A stretch of DNA of 47,053 bases, from contig NZ_MRBK01000028.1 of the NCBI RefSeq assembly GCF_001969815.1, positions 1 through 47,053 on the forward strand, in the 5' to 3' direction. Under the pieces are notes generated by a model. That model ran no database searches and was not told where the DNA came from. It saw only the letters and a list, made by a program, of their open reading frames with translations. Position 1 is the first letter of the stretch, and each line of letters opens with the position of its first letter. The DNA is from Bacillus swezeyi (GTDB lineage Bacteria; Bacillota; Bacilli; Bacillales; Bacillaceae). Below are positions 8,259 to 18,114 of this stretch, one piece after another. The position numbers and the translations under genes were made by a program.

Positions 8259-9098
8259 TCATCCCGGGAACCTGCTTAAATCCTTGCACCAAATGTTCAT
8301 GTTTTCAATGCTTTTGTAGATGAGACAGTTGTTGATGAGCCGCCCTCTGTATCGGTAAGATAAATGATAAAGGCTTGCGTTCATCCCGATGGATTCCGCC
8401 CTGGCAATTGAAAACACATAAAATATGCCCGCTTTTTTCAGATCGGCTTCAAGTGCGGAGATGAGACGCTTTGTTAAAGAAAAGCCCCGGTATGATGGCA
8501 GAACGGCGCAATCCGTCATTTCCGCATGCCCCAAAGCGGGATTGACATCTGCGCATGCCGCCGCAGCGAGTTTTGTTTGGTCAAAAGCGAGATAGTACAC
8601 GCTGCCTTCGTCCATTACCTTTTCTAGGTATGCACGGTCGGAAACCGGCGCCGGATAAACCGGAAATACGTTCTTATAGAGCTTTGCCAATAAAGGAGCA
8701 TCTTCTCTTACGGCCCGCCTAATCGTAAATGAACACTGTTTTTTATGATGTTCGGACGGTAATTGGAACAACTTTTCCAGCATTTGATCCTGTTTCATCC
8801 AGTCATCGGTTTTTCGTCTGCTTTCTTTTAAATATTTCACAAGCACTTCTGCATCTTGGCCGTTAAAATATCCGTCGATCTGTCCTTCTGGTTCAAACAG
8901 CTGCTCCAGCAAAGCGGTACTGTCACATTTTTTCGCAAACATGATGATTTTTTCAATATCATGCGCTTTTGCGGTTTCCAGCACGTCATATAAAAAAGTA
9001 CACACATCCCCTTCATAATGAATGATTCTGATTCTTTTATTCAGCACATCAAGATCGATCTCAAGCCTGCAGCTGTCATTGCTCCATTTTTCCGCCAT
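8259..9098 (-). CDS. yodP: Beta-lysine N-acetyltransferase
   Basis: 279 aa from ATG 9098, chosen for TGGAGGGG 5 bases upstream; an in-frame start 15 codons earlier would overlap yodQ and lacks a site. The C-terminal half is a GNAT domain: RRAVREDAPLLAKLYK, then EMTDCAVLPSYRGFSLTKRL as the acetyl-CoA loop and SYRYRGRLINNCLIYKS at the end. With KamA it forms the ablAB pair that makes N-epsilon-acetyl-beta-lysine from lysine. The first 130 residues are the extra AblB N-terminal domain. Fifth gene of the operon. With kamA cut it would have no substrate from this route. Confidence 0.93.
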   Translation of the reverse strand: MAEKWSNDSCRLEIDLDVLNKRIRIIHYEGDVCTFLYDVLETAKAHDIEKIIMFAKKCDSTALLEQLFEPEGQIDGYFNGQDAEVLVKYLKESRRKTDDWMKQDQMLEKLFQLPSEHHKKQCSFTIRRAVREDAPLLAKLYKNVFPVYPAPVSDRAYLEKVMDEGSVYYLAFDQTKLAAAACADVNPALGHAEMTDCAVLPSYRGFSLTKRLISALEADLKKAGIFYVFSIARAESIGMNASLYHLSYRYRGRLINNCLIYKSIENMNIWCKDLSRFPG

Positions 9099-9126
9099 GG
9101 CTTCCCCTCCAAAACGGCTGGTCTTT

Positions 9127-10395
9127 TCACCTTTCATAATCACACCAATTCATAATAAAAAGACTGATGATTTTCGCCGATTTGATGAGAGCGTCCTTTT
9201 CGATGTATTCATTGGCTTGATGGGCCATTTTCGTTTCCCCGGGGCCGAAGACGATGACGGGCGTCTTTCCCGCGTGTGAGAGGACGCCTCCGTCTGTCGC
9301 CCATGGAGAAGCTTCTATGACAGGCTGTTCATCGGTGATTTTTTGATAGGCTTTTGTCAGGACAGCCGTTAATTCATGATTCTCAGCTAAGTCATTGGGC
9401 ATCCATCTGGCGCCAAACCATTCGATTTCAGTCGGATAATGTTTGAACCATTCATCATGATATTCGAGATCTTTAAGCCAGCTCTCCATTTCAGACTGAA
9501 CGGCTTCAGGGGATTCGTTCGGAGCGATGCCGCATCTTCCTTCAATCGCCACGGTGTCAGCAACTGATGAAGGCCATGTGCCTCCTTTGATCGTGCCGAT
9601 GTTAATCGGTACCGGAATCGTGATATTTTCATATAATGAATCTGTTATTCTTTTATTCCTCACCCTTTCAAGCTGACGGATGGACTCGATGACGAGCATG
9701 CTTTTTTCAATGGCACTGACACCTTCATATCTTGTGCCTCCGTGTGCGGAAAGCCCTTTTACTGTGATCCTGAACCACATCGAACCCTGCTGTTTAATAA
9801 ACATTTTCATGTTTGTCGGCTCCGGAATCAGAGCGCCGTCCGCCCGGTATCCCCTCATGACGGCGGCGAGAGTTCCTGCTCCTCCGCATTCTTCATCAAC
9901 AACACTTTGAAAAATGAGATCCCCTTTCAATTTGACGCCGCATTGCTCAAGCGCTTCGATCGCCATTAAAAGCGCGGTATTCCCCCCTTTCATATCTGTG
10001 GTGCCCCGCCCGTAAATCCTTCCCTGCTTCATGATCGGCTGAAACGGCTCGGTGTCCCAGTCTTTTCGGTTTCCTTCAGGCACGACATCGATGTGTCCGT
10101 TCAGAATCAGTGATTTCCCCCCTCCTGATCCTCGTTTTACGGCAGCGATGTTCGGGCTTTCTTTGAAGCTGGTTCTGTCGGATTTAAACAGCGGATGCTG
10201 TTCCAACTGTTTGATGCTCGGCTCCCACACATCAACTTCGGCATCAAACTGCCGCAATTTTTCCAACACGACGGCTTGGGCGTGAAACTCGTCTCCCTTT
10301 GTGCTTTTTTCACCGACGAGCTTTTTCAAAAGGCGAACCGCTTTTTTTTCATGCGAATCGATCCAGTCGCATACTTTTCTCTCTATGTTCTCCAT
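9127..10395 (-). CDS. yodQ: M20-family metallo-deacylase YodQ
   Basis: 422 aa, ArgE/DapE/CPG2-type. Metal ligands and catalytic residues are visible: [10 protein letters not shown] (H101, D103), [10 protein letters not shown] (D134), VVDEECGG (catalytic E168, E169), and a late HQANEYIE histidine. The middle (about 200-315) is the dimerisation domain. It probably removes an acyl group from an amino-acid derivative in the operon's pathway; the real substrate is unknown. Start ATG behind AGGAGG; 13 bases after yodR, and followed by yodP 28 bases downstream. Confidence 0.9.
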   Translation of the reverse strand: MENIERKVCDWIDSHEKKAVRLLKKLVGEKSTKGDEFHAQAVVLEKLRQFDAEVDVWEPSIKQLEQHPLFKSDRTSFKESPNIAAVKRGSGGGKSLILNGHIDVVPEGNRKDWDTEPFQPIMKQGRIYGRGTTDMKGGNTALLMAIEALEQCGVKLKGDLIFQSVVDEECGGAGTLAAVMRGYRADGALIPEPTNMKMFIKQQGSMWFRITVKGLSAHGGTRYEGVSAIEKSMLVIESIRQLERVRNKRITDSLYENITIPVPINIGTIKGGTWPSSVADTVAIEGRCGIAPNESPEAVQSEMESWLKDLEYHDEWFKHYPTEIEWFGARWMPNDLAENHELTAVLTKAYQKITDEQPVIEASPWATDGGVLSHAGKTPVIVFGPGETKMAHQANEYIEKDALIKSAKIISLFIMNWCDYER

Positions 10396-10408
10396 CCAAT
10401 TCCTCCTC

Positions 10409-11062
10409 TTACGAAAGCGTCTGATCGATCTTGATCTTTCCGTCTGTCAGCCGCAGCACATCTTCAAGATCCGCTTCATTCATCAGCTCTTTTAAAACAA
10501 AACCATCGTTTTCAATAGTGATCACGGCTTTATCGGTTATCACCATATCAACACATCCTTTGGCCGTTAAAGGAAGGGTGCAGTTTTTAACGAGCTTTGG
10601 TGCTCCGCTTTTATCAGTATGGCTCATGACAACGATCACTTTTTTCGCTTTTTGGGCAAGTTCCATCGCACCTCCCATTCCAGGAACTTTTTTGCCAGGC
10701 ACAATCCAATTGGCAAGATCTCCTGACTGGCTGACCTGCAGGGAACCGAGGATCGTCAAATCGATGCAGCCTTTTCGGATCATGCCGAATGACAGGGCAG
10801 AATCAAAATAAGAAGCGCCTTTTACAACGGTGACTGGGTAGCCTGCCGCATTGCAAAGATTCTCATCCTCTCTTCCTTCCTCAGGCGATTCCCCGATGCC
10901 GAGCACCCCGTTTTCCGACTGAACCATGACGGAGACACCGGGATCTATAAAATTCGGAACTAAAGAGGGAATGCCTATTCCCAAGTTGACAACCATCCCG
11001 TTTTTCACTTCTTCAGCCGCCCTTTTCGCGATTTGTTCCCGCACCATTACTCCCAAACCCAT
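10409..11062 (-). CDS. yodR: CoA transferase subunit B YodR
   Basis: 217 aa from ATG 11062, with GGGAGGGG about 10 bases upstream; TTG 11068 and ATG 11047 (in TAATG with the yodS stop) are alternatives. Class I 3-oxoacid CoA-transferase beta subunit: [15 protein letters not shown], then the SENGVLGIG motif whose Glu (E50) forms the glutamyl-CoA intermediate, and [10 protein letters not shown]. It works as a heterodimer with YodS encoded just upstream. The acid activated by the pair is not known; an acyl from beta-amino acid breakdown is plausible. Confidence 0.92.
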   Translation of the reverse strand: MGLGVMVREQIAKRAAEEVKNGMVVNLGIGIPSLVPNFIDPGVSVMVQSENGVLGIGESPEEGREDENLCNAAGYPVTVVKGASYFDSALSFGMIRKGCIDLTILGSLQVSQSGDLANWIVPGKKVPGMGGAMELAQKAKKVIVVMSHTDKSGAPKLVKNCTLPLTAKGCVDMVITDKAVITIENDGFVLKELMNEADLEDVLRLTDGKIKIDQTLS

Positions 11063-11736
11063 TTCCAATTCACCCCTCCCGTTTCAGCCAATCCCGCAAC
11101 AAAAACACCGGGTGTCACGATTTTCTCTTCATCAAGCTCCCCGGCCGAAACAACCTGCTCAACCTCCGCATATGTTTTATCAGCGGCCATCGCCATCAGC
11201 GGATTCATGTTGCGGGCCGTTTTGTCATATGTGAGATTTCCGAACTCATCCGCCGTTTTCCCGAAAATAAATGCAAATTCAGCAGTCAGCGCTTCTTCGG
11301 CAAGATATGAGCGGCCATTGAAGGAAACGCGTTTTTTTCCTTCCAGCACCATCTCATTATCAATCCCGATGTCGGACAAAATCCCGCCAAGACCCATGCC
11401 GCCTGCGCGTATTCTTTCGGCAAGTATGCCCTGCGGCGAAAATTCAACTTCAAGAATGCCGTCTGTCATTTGTTTTCCTGCGACAGGGTTTGATCCGATA
11501 TGTGAAGCAACCAGCTTTTTTACTCGTTTATTGACGATCAATGGACCGATGCCGATATTAGGAAATCCCGCATCATTACAAATGACCGTTAAATTTTTCA
11601 CACCTTTTTCCAAAATGGCGCTGATCAATGACGGCGGTGATCCAACCCCGCCGAACCCGCCAAACATGACGGTCGATTCATCCTTTAATCCGGCAACCGC
11701 ATCTTCAACTGACATACATTTATTGAACAGCATCAT
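11047..11736 (-). CDS. yodS: CoA transferase subunit A YodS
   Basis: 229 aa, class I CoA-transferase alpha subunit. The signature FGGFGGVGSP is at about 25-34 and the SNPVAGKQM and EFSPQGILAERIRAGG motifs follow. It ends in TAATG overlapping yodR, and begins inside the last codons of yodT, so the three are translationally coupled. Start at the first of two ATGs, with AAAAGGTG upstream. Full length for the family. Confidence 0.92.
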   Translation of the reverse strand: MMLFNKCMSVEDAVAGLKDESTVMFGGFGGVGSPPSLISAILEKGVKNLTVICNDAGFPNIGIGPLIVNKRVKKLVASHIGSNPVAGKQMTDGILEVEFSPQGILAERIRAGGMGLGGILSDIGIDNEMVLEGKKRVSFNGRSYLAEEALTAEFAFIFGKTADEFGNLTYDKTARNMNPLMAMAADKTYAEVEQVVSAGELDEEKIVTPGVFVAGLAETGGVNWKWVWE

Positions 11737-13078
11737 CCGCCCGTATCACCTTTTCCGCTTGTTTTTCAATCATATCTACAGCCTCTTTGAATAGTTGAAC
11801 AAGTTCATCCAACTCCGTTTCCGAAATTGTCAGCGGCGGCGCAATGATCACGGCATCTCCCCCTCCGCCATCAATACCTGCTTGTGCCGGATAGATGAGC
11901 AGGCCTCTCCTTTTCGCTTCTGCAATGATTCGTGCTGACATCGACATTGTTGAAGGAAAAATCTTTTTGCTTTTTTGATCGGCGACAAATTCAACACCCA
12001 AAAGCATCCCTTTGCCGCGAATGTCTCCGATGATATTTGATTGTTTCATTGCCTCTCTTAACTTTGTCTTTAGCTTTATCCCTTTTGTCTCAGCTTGTCT
12101 TGGCAAGTCATGCTTTACGATATAGCGTAGAACTGAAAGCGCGGCAGCTGCTGAAAAAGGGTTTGCGCTGTACGTATGGCCGCTCATGATCACTCCCGAG
12201 CCATTTTTGATTGTATTCATGATTCTATCCGTTATCACAGCAGCGGCAATCGGGGAGTATCCTGCGCTAATTCCCTTGCCGAGAACGGCAATGTCCGGGG
12301 TGACGCCCCAGTGTTCGACCGCCAGCATCTTCCCCGTTCTGCCGGCGCCGCTCATCACCTCATCTGCTATAAAAAGAATCTCGTTTTCTTCACAAATTTC
12401 TTTGACTCTTTTGTAGTATCCATCAGGGGGTGTCATCGCGGCTCCTGCGGCTCCGATCACCGGTTCTGCCACAAAGCCAGCAATAAATGATTTGCCGATT
12501 CTTTTAACCGCAAGCTCAACCTCCTTTACACATGCAGCTTCACATGCCGGCGCTGACAGTTTATACGGACATCTGTAGCAGTTTGGTGCAGATGCCGCTG
12601 GGTATTTGTGGAGCATCTGTGTAAACCGATACCGGCGTTCATAAAACCCTGACAGTGACAGGGCTCCATTTGTAATTCCGTGATAGCTGTTCCACCTCGA
12701 AAGAAAAATCGTTTTATCGTTTTGCCCTTTTTCCTGCCAATATTGAACGGCGATCTTCATCGCGGTTTCTACCGCTTCTGACCCGCTGTTTACAAAGAAA
12801 GACCAATTTAGATCAGCCGGCAGAACCTCAGCCAGAAGCTCAGCAAGCTGTTCAGCCGGTTCGCTTGTAAACTGGGAACGATATACAAAAGAAACAGCCT
12901 CCAGCTGTTCTTTAAGAGGGGCTATGACCTCTGATGCGCCGTGGCCGAGGCTGCAAGTGACAGCACCTGAGCAGCCATCAAGATATCGTTTTCCGGACTG
13001 GTCAAAGATATAGCTTCCTTTCGCATACTGAACGACCGGATAGCTTTCATGAAAATCCGGCTTAATCAAAAATGACAT
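11720..13078 (-). CDS. yodT: Class III PLP aminotransferase YodT
   Basis: 452 aa from ATG 13078, 9 bases after AAGGGGGG. Class III motifs: NSGSEAVETAMK for phosphate binding, IADEVMSGAGRTG with D239 contacting the pyridine nitrogen, and VLGKGISAGY with Schiff-base K268. A cysteine cluster (YRCPYK, PACEAAC) near 167-183 is unusual for the family but is typical of the YodT/BioA-like branch. It is the first gene of the operon and is likely to transaminate an omega- or beta-amino acid. It directly follows the putative sigma-E promoter. Confidence 0.92.
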   Translation of the reverse strand: MSFLIKPDFHESYPVVQYAKGSYIFDQSGKRYLDGCSGAVTCSLGHGASEVIAPLKEQLEAVSFVYRSQFTSEPAEQLAELLAEVLPADLNWSFFVNSGSEAVETAMKIAVQYWQEKGQNDKTIFLSRWNSYHGITNGALSLSGFYERRYRFTQMLHKYPAASAPNCYRCPYKLSAPACEAACVKEVELAVKRIGKSFIAGFVAEPVIGAAGAAMTPPDGYYKRVKEICEENEILFIADEVMSGAGRTGKMLAVEHWGVTPDIAVLGKGISAGYSPIAAAVITDRIMNTIKNGSGVIMSGHTYSANPFSAAAALSVLRYIVKHDLPRQAETKGIKLKTKLREAMKQSNIIGDIRGKGMLLGVEFVADQKSKKIFPSTMSMSARIIAEAKRRGLLIYPAQAGIDGGGGDAVIIAPPLTISETELDELVQLFKEAVDMIEKQAEKVIRADDAVQ

Positions 13079-13118
13079 GCAAATATCCCCCCTTCCCAAT
13101 GAAAAGGTTTTTCTTTAC

Positions 13119-13147
13119 ATTGTATGAAGCGGGAAAAGGCGGCATTC
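13119..13147 (-). promoter_or_regulatory. Putative sigma-E promoter of the yodT-kamA operon
   Basis: Minus-strand CATACAAT (13119-13126) matches the sigma-E minus 10 consensus fully; GAATGCC at 13141-13147 is a partial minus 35 at 14 bp spacing. The start of yodT is about 40 bases downstream. The same operon is mother-cell (sigma-E) expressed in B. subtilis. Confidence 0.7.
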
Positions 13148-13309
13148 TTTTTTCATAGCGGCAATGAGCAGAAATTGTTTATAGTGAAAATTCGAACGAT
13201 CCTTCTATATTCATAACAGGTTCGCCAGTCAGAATGATTTAGAACGGCGAACTTGCCATATTGAAAACCAGGCCGCTACAAAGAAAAGCGCTGGAATTCC
13301 GATTCGGTT

Positions 13310-14476
13310 TTACTTTACGGAAGAGGAATTCGGTTCATTGAACCTGTCTCCTGAGAAGTCTTCAGTCACTTCGCTTTTAATGAAATAGATGCGGATACTT
13401 TGGGCGGCCATTGTGAGGAATTGGAAGAAGTGTAACGATGTTTGTCCAATTAGCAATGGGTTTTTCTTACATTGAAGCTTTTTTTCAGAGGTGATCTTGC
13501 CCCCTGACTGTTGTTCCCATAAAGAAAAGGATCTCAGCATACTGAATGCGGCAAGCGGAGCGGGCAAAGCAACAATCAGAAATAAATATGTCGGGCTGAC
13601 TGCCTCTGACAAAGTGCCGGCCACCGCATAACCGAGCGGCATCAATGCGCTGTTCGCCGCAAAGAAGGCGCCCAAGGAGCGTCCCCTGTTTCACCCTCAG
13701 TCAATCTTTGTAAATATCCTTCAATATAAATATTGACAATCCTGCTGATCATTCCAGTCAAGAGGAGAATGGCGACGGCGAGTATGGCATTGTCTATCCA
13801 GCCGAGCGGAAATAAAAGCAGGCCAAAATCAGCATCAGTGCGGGTAAAGCTGCTTTCGCATGCTCCGGCTCGCAATAAATGATAAAAACAGCGCCGCTCC
13901 GAGCGTTCCGCAGGCCCAAACAGATTGAAAAGCGCCTCCCAACCAGGCCTGATCTTTTGATAACATTGAGGACCAAATCAGGATATAGATTGGAAAGCCG
14001 CTGAACACCAGCTGCTGTATGCTTGTCCCATACAATAAATATTTGAGCGGCTTGTTTTGAAAAAGGCTGGAAAAACCGCTGAACAGCTGTTTATTTGTGA
14101 ATAAAATATGCTGCTGATTCCCCCTGTTGTCTTTGATTCTCCACTCTAAAAAAATCGACAAGAATAAGAGGCTTCCGCAGATCATCCAAATCCAGCCAAA
14201 ATGCAAAAACGAAAACAGCACACCGGCCAAAAGAGGCACAAGCACTTGTATGACCTGAGTCATGACCTCCTGAAAAGCGACTCCCTTTTCAATCTGTTCT
14301 TGCTGAAGCGTATCAGGCAGCAGGGATCTTGCGGCCGGTTCAATCGCGGTCAGACAAGTGGAAACCAACACTCTTGCAACTGCCAGTAAAAGAAGCGGAT
14401 TTACTCCCTGAAGGGCCAAAATCCCGATAGCAAAAAAATGACCGATATGAGCATATCTGAGGCGGCAATCAGCTTC
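13310..14476 (-). pseudogene. MFS transporter, 3' part, multiply frameshifted
   Basis: Successive frames give one protein: RGKLIAASDMLISVI, then ILALQGVNPLLLLAVARVLV (from 14419), then ALPALMLILACFYF, GWIDNAILAVAILLLTGMIS, and RSLGAFFAANSALMPLGYAV to 13310. These are transmembrane helices of a drug-type MFS exporter from about TM3 onward. At least four shifts occur, one of them in the A7/T7 run at about 14433-14439. The N-terminal helices are missing here and lie at 20975-21200, so the gene is both split and decayed. Confidence 0.85.
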
Positions 14477-14501
14477 CCTCTCGGAAGTTGATTATTCGAA
14501 A

Positions 14502-14552
14502 AAAATTCTGTCTCAAAATGTTAAGAATACTAGCTATTTGAGACAGAATTTT
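14502..14552. repeat. Long inverted repeat at the left edge of the insert
   Basis: AAAATTCTGTCTCAAA (14502-14517) and its perfect complement TTTGAGACAGAATTTT (14537-14552) are separated by 19 bases. It would form a bidirectional terminator-like hairpin with A/T flanks. It lies 25 bases inside the insertion edge, so it may also be the end of a lost mobile element. Confidence 0.8.
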
Positions 14553-14576
14553 AAAAATAGGATCCATTTCGATTTA

Positions 14577-14844
14577 TCAATCGTCTATATCGACTTCTGC
14601 TTCTATCATACATTTACCTTTAATTACTTTAACACAATCCACATCGAACCATTCCGTAGAAGTTTTCCATACTCGAGTATTGCTGCTGTAATCCATGGTG
14701 GGACTGTAACCTTCCGCCATTCAGGTCGGTACCCTTTGGTTTAGGCATTGAATCTTCATATTTAACAAAGTGTTCTGGACTGCTATTGGCTTTGGCATTT
14801 AGCTTTCCGACGTATACCGAATGCCCTGGGCTTAGATAAAGCAT
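14577..14844 (-). pseudogene. Remnant of a polymorphic toxin C-terminus
   Basis: One frame (14844-14629) reads YEDSMPKPKGTDLNGGRLQS then HHGLQQQ, a motif I associate with the nuclease tails of Bacillus LXG/Rhs-type toxins. After this the frame drifts and stops, while another frame (14720-14577) gives a plausible protein end, TSTEWFDVDCVKVIKGKCM followed by an acidic tail. Upstream, a third frame at about 14870-14930 contains ESITGRDMF, like the pre-toxin ITGRDL segment. This looks like a decayed toxin with several shifts; two overlapping small genes cannot be excluded. Confidence 0.5.
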
Positions 14845-15090
14845 GATTAAGGATGCCTTGGGGCTGCTAATCTGAACATATCACGGCCGGTGATCGATTC
14901 GCAACCATTTGCTACGGCGAGCCCGTATAGTCTTTTTTCAGAGCTTTTCAAAGCCTGGGATATTTTCGGTGTTTTGTAGGCAACCTAAGTACAGGTGTGT
15001 ATCGGTTGAATTAACTGATTACCGCCCAATTGATTTTGAAGTCGTTAAAGCTCATTTCGGAGTTTCGTAGTATTATCCAACACAAACTAT

Positions 15091-15114
15091 AAAGAACGCC
15101 TTAATGGCGCTCTA
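15091..15114 (-). terminator. Weak hairpin at the end of the 83-aa frame
   Basis: Minus-strand GCGCC/GGCGT with a 5-base loop, then TCTTTAT. It starts at the stop codon of the frame beginning at 15363. Confidence 0.45.
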
Positions 15115-15363
15115 TTCATTACCTTCAATATTTAATTTTCGTTTAATTTGTTCCCACTCTTGTGTTAATGGCTCATTCAGTCTCCAAAATATCTTCGATG
15201 ATTGTTTTACACCAGAGTGTGCTTTGGGGAACTCATATTTGACATAACAATCAAGTATACGAGCGGAGATTTTTTCTTCGCTGTTTTCTTTATGAAACAA
15301 GAAAACAGCGTACAGGCAATCGTAAATTTCTTTGTTTTTCCTGAATAAGGCCTCCAACCTCAT
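15112..15363 (-). pseudogene. 83-codon frame, probably the 3' end of a larger gene
   Basis: The ATG at 15363 has no ribosome binding site, and the same frame continues upstream for about 24 codons (SVQRKSLTLNFHPYESPDV) to a TAG, with no start. SLTLNFHP recalls the DUF3626 pattern but I am not sure. The rest is charged and helical (RLEALFRKNKEIYDCLYAVF). It could be a toxin or immunity remnant. No function assigned. Confidence 0.45.
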
Positions 15364-15501
15364 TACATCCGGACTTTCATAGGGATGGAAGTTTAACGTT
15401 AGGCTCTTTCTTTGTACGCTTCTTGTTTCTAACTAGCCAGAGTCTAATAAATGAAACTGCAGTAAGATAGCAACCCAAATTTGCTGCTTTAGTGAGGTTT
15501 A

Positions 15502-15675
15502 TTATAGCTTTGAACCTTTATTTTTAACTTCCTTTAATATCTCCCTAAGCAAATGTTGAGTTTCATCGTTTTGTTTACGATTAATTTTGTTTTCCTTTAC
15601 CAATACGACCATATAATATAAAAATAAGATTATGGCAGAAAGTATAAGCAGACTGGGCAACAATACAGTTAACAT
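15502..15675 (-). CDS. 57-aa single-pass membrane protein
   Basis: ATG at 15675, 9 bases after AGGAGG. Residues 1-27 (MLTVLLPSLLILSAIILFLY onward) form one transmembrane helix, and the remaining 30 residues are charged and amphipathic (VKENKINRKQNDETQHLLRE). This is the layout of BhlA/UviB-like holins, regulatory membrane peptides, or toxin peptides. It follows the secreted-protein gene and its terminator, so it may have its own promoter or depend on read-through. Confidence 0.6.
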   Translation of the reverse strand: MLTVLLPSLLILSAIILFLYYMVVLVKENKINRKQNDETQHLLREILKEVKNKGSKL

Positions 15676-15698
15676 TTTATATGTAAACCTCCTATTTT

Positions 15699-15737
15699 AA
15701 AAAAAGATGTCCATAAAACCATATGAACATCTTTTTT
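15699..15737 (-). terminator. Terminator of the secreted-protein gene
   Basis: AAAAAAGATGTTC paired with GGACATCTTTTTTT on the minus strand, 12-base loop, 15 bases after the stop. Confidence 0.85.
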
Positions 15738-15751
15738 AATTATTCCTTAAA

Positions 15752-16483
15752 TCAGCTCGACCAACCCCATTGAATATCCCCCGTATGTTTTTTAGTCCCG
15801 TTTGCACGAATTTTTGTATCTAAGTGAACAGTTGCTTTTTGCCATCTGTGTATAACTTTCAATTCGAAATGTCCTTCAATATTTCTAAAATAATCATACT
15901 TATTGGTTTCGTAATGCTGCTCTACCGACTTTTTTTCGTAAGACCATCCACCAGAGTAAATTTTATGACCTTCTTTTGGTGCTATCGATAAAATTTTAAC
16001 CCAATTGTAAGTCCATTGGTTGTATGTCCAAAATTCAAATAGTTTACCGCCATAAACGTTTTTCCCCAGCATAGCATACCTAAACCAGTTGCTACCAGTT
16101 TTTTGGAGAGAAAAATTTGAATCGCTTTCATTTTTTTCAAAAGTCACAGGAATCAAAGAGGAGATGTATGCCAACTGATCGTCATCATTTAACGTCTTAA
16201 TGTAATTTTCAACAAAATTACTTGCTTCTTGTGATTCAATCTTTATTTTTTTGCTTTTAAGCATATCTTGTATGCTTTGTTCGATTTTCTGCGCTGGTTC
16301 TTTAGTGAACTCGACTATCTTTCGTTTTTCTTCGTTGTTAAATTCCTTCCATAATTCAGGTTTGGCAACGAATTGCTTAGTGAGTTCTTTTGCTGAATTT
16401 ACTGATGAAGCATGAGCCGTCGTCATATCGAAACCGGCAAAAGAAACAACTACTAACATTAGAGACAAAAGCAACTTTCTCAT
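15752..16483 (-). CDS. Secreted protein of unknown function
   Basis: 243 aa with a Sec signal peptide (MRKLLLSLMLVVVSFAGF..., cleavage likely after AHA at about 25). Residues 30-115 are charged and helical; the C-terminal half is aromatic and beta-rich (NWFRYAMLGKNVYGGKLFEF, WTYNQWTYNWVKI). It has no cysteines and no membrane anchor, so it should be released. Start ATG behind AAGGGAGTG. I do not recognise the family. Its place among toxin remnants and rap-phr hints at an extracellular competition or enzyme role, but this is inference. Confidence 0.85.
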   Translation of the reverse strand: MRKLLLSLMLVVVSFAGFDMTTAHASSVNSAKELTKQFVAKPELWKEFNNEEKRKIVEFTKEPAQKIEQSIQDMLKSKKIKIESQEASNFVENYIKTLNDDDQLAYISSLIPVTFEKNESDSNFSLQKTGSNWFRYAMLGKNVYGGKLFEFWTYNQWTYNWVKILSIAPKEGHKIYSGGWSYEKKSVEQHYETNKYDYFRNIEGHFELKVIHRWQKATVHLDTKIRANGTKKHTGDIQWGWSS

Positions 16484-16645
16484 TTAGCTACACTCCCTTT
16501 TATTATAACTTTGCTCAGGCGAAACTGTCACGTTTACATTGCGTAACATTTTCTATTTTGTCATGTGAAACTCCTGCACACTCTGTCTAAAGGTTCAAAA
16601 GTAACCACTAAGGCACAGTAATCGGCAAAGTAGGACACATATCGA

Positions 16646-16750
16646 TTAATTAAAGCAGCAATCTCCTCCTCTCATTCGGATTAGACCAAAAGGTGCTACG
16701 GCAAACAGCAAACCGGTTGAAACAACTAGTATGACTATTTTCTTATACAC
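16646..16750 (-). CDS. 34-aa peptide with hydrophobic leader
   Basis: GTG at 16750, 12 bases after AGGAGG. It encodes MYKKIVILVVSTGLLFAVAP, then FGLIRMRGGDCCFN. The N-terminus looks like a signal or membrane segment and the tail ends in CCFN. It lies upstream of and opposite to rap. It could be an exported signalling or antimicrobial peptide, or a small membrane protein; the long spacing and GTG start keep confidence low. Confidence 0.4.
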   Translation of the reverse strand: MYKKIVILVVSTGLLFAVAPFGLIRMRGGDCCFN

Positions 16751-16989
16751 TATTGCTACTAACCTCCTAGTTTTTCTTGCGTTTCCATTTAAACACAACC
16801 AAAGGAATAAATAAACAATATTTTCAAAATATGAATCTTAATTACTTATTTAGATTTAGTCGGAAGTAGACAGAGATAGAATTAATTTTGAAAATTTTCG
16901 AACAAAAGCGTTGGTTTTCCTCTTTATATTTCCTTCCTGTGTTATAAAACGGAATAAATAGAAGCGAAAATTGAGGAGGGAATTACAGG

Positions 16990-18114
16990 TTGAGCAACGA
17001 AAGCGTAATACCTTATGATTGAGTTGCAACCAAGATGAATTATTGGTATGTAGCCATGAAAAATAATCGACCTGATGCCGCGGAAGAGATGAAAGAGGAA
17101 GTCAAACAGGAAATTAAAATGATGGAAGAAAACCAGGACGTGCTTGTTTACTTCTCTTTATTGGAATTTCGACACGAACTCATGCTCGACTATCTCTATC
17201 CGAACGTCGACAGAGATATAGATAAGCAGTACGAAAAACTGAAAACAACCATAGGAAACAGAAACTTACACGGAATGCTCGAATACTACTACTATTTTTT
17301 TATGGGGATGTACTATTTCAGGCAAAAAGAGCTGACACACTCTTTGAATTTCTATAAAAGAGCTGAACGAGAGATTGAGGCGCTTGATGGCGAAGATACA
17401 GATATTGAAAAGGCTGATTTTTATTTCAAAATGGCTGAACTTCATTACCATATGAAACAGACTTACATGTCAATGCATTACGCCTCCCTTGCATATAGGA
17501 TATTTCGAAAATACCCTACATACGGTGTACAGCAAGTACATTGTGCAGGGAACTGGTTAGACAACATGAGAAGTGAGCAAGCGTTAAAAAACGCTTTTCA
17601 GGCACTCGAAGACGCAACGGAATTGAATATCAATTATTTAATTGGTTCATCGCATTTCAATGTTGGAATATGTTATAATCAACTTGAAGAACTTGGAGAG
17701 GCGGAGAAACATTTCCAAAAGGCTGTCGATTACTATAAACGGGATGGGCACAGCTATACACCAAAAGGGTTATTTAATTTATCATTCATAAAAGCAAGAC
17801 TTAACAACTTAGATGAAGCAGCTAGCTTATACGAAGAAGGAAGAAAGTTGGCGGAACAAAACGACAACCATGAAATTGTCGAAAAATTAAAAATGACTAA
17901 AGGGCTTTACCTATCCTACGATCTGAACCTCGTGAAAGAAACATTTGAGTTCTTCAAAGAGAAGAGATTGTACCCTGATTTGGAATGGTATGGGGTATTG
18001 GTGGCGGAGTTCCTTGCTGACAGAAAAGAGTATGCCGAAGCTAACACGTTTTATCGCTTTGCCATCTTTGCCCGAAGACAAATTCAAAGAGGTGAACTAT
18101 TGAATGAAATCTAA
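16990..18114 (+). pseudogene. Rap-family phosphatase/regulator with early in-frame TGA
   Basis: The natural start is TTG 16990 behind GAGGAGGG. It reads SNESVIPYD and then TGA (17020-17022), and the same frame continues VATKMNYWYVAMKNN to the end with no further stop. Residues 1-80 of the remainder form the Rap three-helix bundle (MMEENQDVLVYFSLLEFRHE) and the rest TPR repeats. Rap proteins dephosphorylate Spo0F or block ComA-type regulators and are silenced by their Phr peptide. Without the TGA it would be about 374 aa, the usual length. Restart at ATG 17035 would give 359 aa but has no proper site. Confidence 0.8.

Noticed and set aside
11033..11794. 253-codon rightward frame opposite yodS/yodR
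   Set aside because: It is antisense to two well-supported CoA-transferase genes, with Ser/Pro-rich composition and no ribosome binding site.
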